This document shows positions 61,801 through 64,000 of a stretch of 64,000 bases of DNA, piece after piece. A program made the position numbers and the translations under genes. The notes under the pieces are model-generated. The model ran no database searches. It was not told where the DNA came from and saw nothing but the letters and a program-made list of their open reading frames with translations. How positions within the stretch are numbered: position 1 is the first letter of the stretch; each line of letters begins with the position of its first letter. This DNA comes from Pelecanus crispus (lineage: Eukaryota; Chordata; Aves; Pelecaniformes; Pelecanidae). The stretch is from NCBI RefSeq assembly GCF_030463565.1, contig NC_134656.1, positions 7,860,501 to 7,924,500 of the forward strand, written 5' to 3'.

Positions 61801-62669
61801 TTCCATCTAGACATCAATATCAATGTTTTTCTTTAATTTATAGCACTTTAGTGGATTTTTCAACGTGGTGCCTAGATTTTTAGAGATCCAGTCTCTAATG
61901 TCAGTGGGCGATGATTACCAAAACAAGTGCCTTCTGCAAACATTTAGAATGCAACAAAAAGGAAGCAGTGCGTTCTGATTCAACACTTCCAGTATCGGTC
62001 TGTCATTGTTATTTTTCTGATACTTCTGTTTCTAACTTTTCATGAACATTAGTGCAGATTTGAAATATTTTATGTAGCATAATCATGAATACTCATACTT
62101 CCCTTTTCCTAAATAATGCATTATGCAAAACATTCTAAAGTGCCTATAATACTGCAATAAAAAGAATGAAGGTATTTTCAAAGATTTTTATAAACATATA
62201 AATCCAAAATTCAGTTGGTTACTCATGAGTTTAAAGTACAGAAGTCTCAGTCTTTGTGGGCTTTGGGTCTCAATTTAATGAAGAATTTGGGGGGCAAATT
62301 GTGGTTTTATTTTGAGTCAGCTGGATTGCCCTAGCTTTTATATTTATTTCACTACTCATGTGAAAGAAAGTCTAAGGAGAACTGAGTAATTAGAAGAAAA
62401 CATAATTTGTTTTCCAGGGCAAAAAGGAAATGTTTGTTTTTAATACAACATGTATGAGTGTTTGTTTTTCATGAACCTAATAAGAACTTTGCAATAAGTA
62501 CTCAACTTCAAATGCTGTTGTACAAAAGGGATCGAAAGCGGAAAAAGGCCATGGTGGGCAACCTGCTCCGAAGACAGCGGCAGAATCCCAAACTAAAGGA
62601 GCCAAGAAAAAGAAGGCAGAGAGTCCCAAGCTAGGACACAGTACATTTAGTAAACTCTTTAGGCATAAG
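40787..62669 (+). CDS. BCAS1: BCAS1, N-terminal part (six recognised coding exons)
   Basis: BCAS1 (NABC1) is a largely disordered, acidic cytoplasmic protein marking early myelinating oligodendrocytes; its exact biochemical role is not settled. Joining 40787-40855, 40954-41035, 50920-51503, 57068-57223, 57791-57835 and 62529-62669 gives about 359 residues, against 584 in human, so the rest lies beyond the right edge. Matches to the human protein include VPGRTEDPATDSS, SAKLDVSS, KPKQVTFFDRIFKLEKG, NSVMSFLKTLVSPSKAE and a short FSKLFRHK block like human GKLFWKK. The N terminus MGNTLS fits the N-myristoylation rule (Gly2, Ser6), as human MGNQMS does. Gene order after CYP24A1, same strand, matches human 20q13.2. 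The frame is intact. Confidence 0.93.
40954..41035 (+). CDS. BCAS1: BCAS1 coding exon 2
   Basis: It follows an unusually short 98-nt intron. The acceptor is TTTGCTGTTTCAG at 40953 and the donor GAAG|GTATGT at 41036. It gives 27 codons (ALSESPDNMKNGSVAFVQHH then PPAMNGE) plus one base that pairs with TG of the next exon to make Val. It corresponds to the human NGVPVVVSTHTV region, poorly conserved but in phase. Confidence 0.88.
43592..43612 (+). other. G-quadruplex-prone run
   Basis: G6-A-G8-TAT-GGG. A second G-rich run, GGGGCGGGGGGG, lies 110 bp upstream at 43483-43494. The intronic runs are on the coding strand, so they would be present in BCAS1 pre-mRNA. Function is unknown. Confidence 0.5.
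44355..44376. repeat. Short perfect inverted repeat
   Basis: TCTGCTGG and CCAGCAGA flank the six-base loop TGTAAA. The GGTGTAAACC core resembles the old repeat noted at 31041-31108, so it may be a remnant of that family. Confidence 0.6.
49130..49400. other. CpG-rich cluster in BCAS1 intron
   Basis: About 16 CpGs in 270 bp (GCCGGCACG, CGTTCGCCCCGGGACG, GTGCCGGCGGC) in an otherwise CpG-poor intron, 1.5 kb before the large exon at 50920. It could be an internal promoter or enhancer. No start-codon exon tied to it was found. Confidence 0.45.
50920..51503 (+). CDS. BCAS1: BCAS1 large coding exon 3
   Basis: The acceptor is CTTCTGTTTGTAG at 50919. Two bases complete Val, then 194 codons follow to QGK at 51503. 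Human-like blocks in order are DNVAVSSPKT, AKSRSVFAF, VPGRTEDPATDSSVGSAKL, then KPKQVTFFDRIFKLEKGKE near the end. The FFDRIFKL segment is one of the short amphipathic motifs repeated through BCAS1. The frame reads on into GCA AGT GCT TGA, so the exon must end before this. AAG|GCAAGT at 51504 is the only good donor and gives the phase-0 join required by the next exon. The 230-codon minus-strand frame here is an antisense shadow. Confidence 0.92.
51504..57067 (+). other. BCAS1: BCAS1 GC-AG intron, no other gene seen
   Basis: The intron starts GCAAGT and ends in a T-rich tract with TTTTTAG at 57067. No further conserved exon was identified within it; the BCAS1 protein matches human across the join without missing sequence. 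A tRNA-like patch (51691-51760) is described in the findings. Confidence 0.75.
57068..57223 (+). CDS. BCAS1: BCAS1 coding exon 4
   Basis: 52 codons, phase 0 at both ends, acceptor after a C6 and T-rich tract, donor CTG|GTAAGC. It encodes EIDDCNQKDLRQDSAG onward and ends GDNSVMSFLKTL, which matches human NNNSIMSFFKTL, the most conserved short motif of the protein. Confidence 0.92.
57791..57835 (+). CDS. BCAS1: BCAS1 coding exon 5
   Basis: A 15-codon exon, VSPSKAEAKGDSEDK (human VSPNKAETKKDPED). Acceptor AATTAAG at 57790, donor AAG|GTAGGC at 57836, phase 0 at both ends, directly continuing the SFLKTL motif of the previous exon. Confidence 0.9.
59091..59162 (+). CDS. BCAS1: Candidate alternative terminal exon of BCAS1
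   Basis: A very strong acceptor (TCCTCTTTTTTCCTGTTCTG then TTAG at 59090) opens a phase-0 frame, GQNLNSFNRSRSETICIKLP then SVF, ending at TAG 59160-59162. AATAAA follows at 59301. Joined to SEDK of the previous exon it would give a short C-terminal variant. Only sequence signals support it; no homology is recognised. Confidence 0.25.
   Translation, partial: GQNLNSFNRSRSETICIKLPSVF
59431..59472 (+). CDS. BCAS1: Candidate 42-nt cassette exon of BCAS1
   Basis: The acceptor ATTTTTTTATATAG ends at 59430 and the donor CTTG|GTGAGT is at 59473. It has 14 codons (PDTKMVNSVFLESL), phase 0 on both sides, so it could be skipped or included without changing frame between the VSPSKAE and GSKAEK exons. 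NSVFLESL recalls the NSVMSFLKTL motif of exon 4. Human correspondence is not established. Confidence 0.4.
62529..62669 (+). CDS. BCAS1: BCAS1 coding exon 6
   Basis: 47 codons from GSKAEKGHGG through AKKKKAESPKLG to HSTFSKLFRHK. The Lys-rich stretch and the FSKLFRHK end match the human exon ending GKLFWKK. The acceptor, TGTACAAAAG at 62528, has a weak pyrimidine tract and the donor is AAG|GTCTGT, so both sites are below average. Phase 0 at both ends fits the neighbours. It is the last exon visible in the window. Confidence 0.8.
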
Positions 62670-64000
62670 GTCTGTATGAAACTCTAGCAAGAGCAGAACC
62701 CTGAGCAGTAACAGATGGCTCCTGTCACAGAGCAAAGTTATTTAATTGGTAACCGAAATCAGCATCTGGCCAGCTGTGCCGTGCTCTGAAAACTACTGGT
62801 GTGAGCATTTCTGTGCCACATGTTATGAAAACAATCTTCACCTGCAACATTTCTCTCATTATACCATCTGTGAATTCAGGATTCTGAAACAATTCCTCTA
62901 ACCTTGCCCGCTATGTGCTTCCCAGTTACACTTACTAACTCGGACTAAACTTCCCTGGCCACTTAAAATAACAATAAAATAAAAGGTACTGACAAACAAT
63001 GACTTATGCAGATATGAACAGCACCTGTAACTGTAGGACAGGTTTAAGAGTTCAGTCCGACTACAATTAAGGCTTTATGATCCACATTGCCTTAAATGCA
63101 GTGCCGTATGGTTAAAATTGGTGATGTGGTGAACTGGGGCATCTGGTATGGCACAAAGGAGATTGGAACACAGAGTTTCCTTCAGAAATAGTTACTTTTC
63201 ACTCAAAACAAGAAAAGTAATTGTTGACTGAATTCAAAGTTTAATTTGGATAAAGGAAGTTTGGCTTTCAAGGATATATTAAGTTGTTCAAAATGCACAC
63301 TTTTGGTGCAAATAGTTGTTTTAGAGAACATTATCTTTAAAAAAAAAAAAATCACTGAAAACTTCTCATGAGCTTTGGGCTCAAGGTTCATATTCAGGCA
63401 TTTCTGCCTTCTCTGAAGAAGATAATCTGCCACAATGTTCTGCGGCAAGGAAGCAGGGAACGATAGCTTTTTAGCCCAAAGAATGCAGAAGCAGAGACCC
63501 TGCCACTGGGGGAGGGAAATCATTAATATTTAATGCTCACTCAAAACACCCACGTGGAATTTCTGGTGAGTAGGGGGCTTTATAATCAAGGGCATGAGGC
63601 AAAAGAAGTTCTTTAAGATATTAAAAAAAAAAAAGTTCTTTCCACTGTCTCATTTTTGAGATAAAAATGTCATCTGCATATTACTGAAGGAATAATAATC
63701 TTCCTGGTAGTTTTAAGTCTACAGTTCTTGCCAACACCTTAAAGTAAAGATCTCATCTTGTATATACTACATTGATAGCTAATAGTTTTGATATTTAATA
63801 CAATTAAAATACGAATTACTTGTTCATAATGAGGTAGGGCTTCCTGGTAAAAAATATACCTGGCTAGCATTTTTTTTTTAAGGTGCTAAGTCTCTCCTGC
63901 AATAATTCAAAATCTTGCAATGAGTTGTTGGGAGACATGGTTCATTTTTATTAGGCTATTTGATAGTATTTTAAAGACTTTTGGTCTGGAATGAAAGCAG
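62670..64000 (+). other. BCAS1: BCAS1 intron running off the window
   Basis: AT-rich non-coding sequence with short poly-A runs near 63338 and 63628. No further BCAS1 exon was recognised before the window end. The 106-codon minus-strand frame at 63203-63523 has no support. Confidence 0.75.

Larger units (their letters stand above)
57836..62528 (+). other. BCAS1: BCAS1 intronic stretch with candidate alternative exons
   Basis: Between two recognised exons, both phase 0. Apart from the two candidate exons listed separately and a DR3-like motif at 59694-59708, it holds AT-rich DNA and GC-rich patches at 58230-58370 and 60090-60320. No separate gene was found. Confidence 0.65.

Overview
This window is vertebrate nuclear DNA and almost certainly comes from a bird. 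It carries spliced genes, long AT-rich non-coding stretches and three CR1 LINE copies, including a 505-bp 3' end with the usual bird-type tail at 22136-22640. There is no prokaryotic, plasmid, phage or CRISPR content. Most of the many 60-170 codon open frames are chance or antisense frames.

Two genes are supported, both on the + strand. At the left edge are the last four coding exons of CYP24A1, the mitochondrial vitamin D 24-hydroxylase (exons 310-476, 665-743, 1201-1395, 1505-1615). They give 183 C-terminal residues including the ExxR helix and the Cys heme loop. A 3' UTR follows and probably ends at the AATAAA at 3837. At the right are the first six recognised coding exons of BCAS1, the myelin/oligodendrocyte protein (40787-40855, 40954-41035, 50920-51503, 57068-57223, 57791-57835, 62529-62669). 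They give about 359 residues from a myristoylation-type N terminus, and the gene runs off the right edge. The tandem CYP24A1-BCAS1 order is the same as on human 20q13.2, so this is a conserved syntenic block.

The roughly 37 kb between them (3863-40781) holds no recognised gene. Its contents are one CR1, simple repeats, several isolated CpG-rich clusters (11270-11420, 15430-15670, 26580-26830, about 35100-35230), short inverted repeats and remnants of an old unnamed repeat. The strongest regulatory signal is a perfect DR3 nuclear-receptor element, GGGTCA-cgg-AGTTCA, at 29494-29508. It lies 28 kb downstream of CYP24A1, a gene whose mammalian orthologs are induced partly through downstream intergenic vitamin D enhancers.

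I see no wholly new biological system. The items most worth checking are: the DR3 element; a possible unrecognised minus-strand gene at 33951-34375 (a one-helix membrane ORF followed in the +1 frame by an acidic segment that stops exactly at a consensus splice donor); a GC-AG intron in BCAS1 after 51503; candidate BCAS1 alternative exons at 59091-59162 and 59431-59472; and a 39-bp near-perfect palindrome at 38852-38890.
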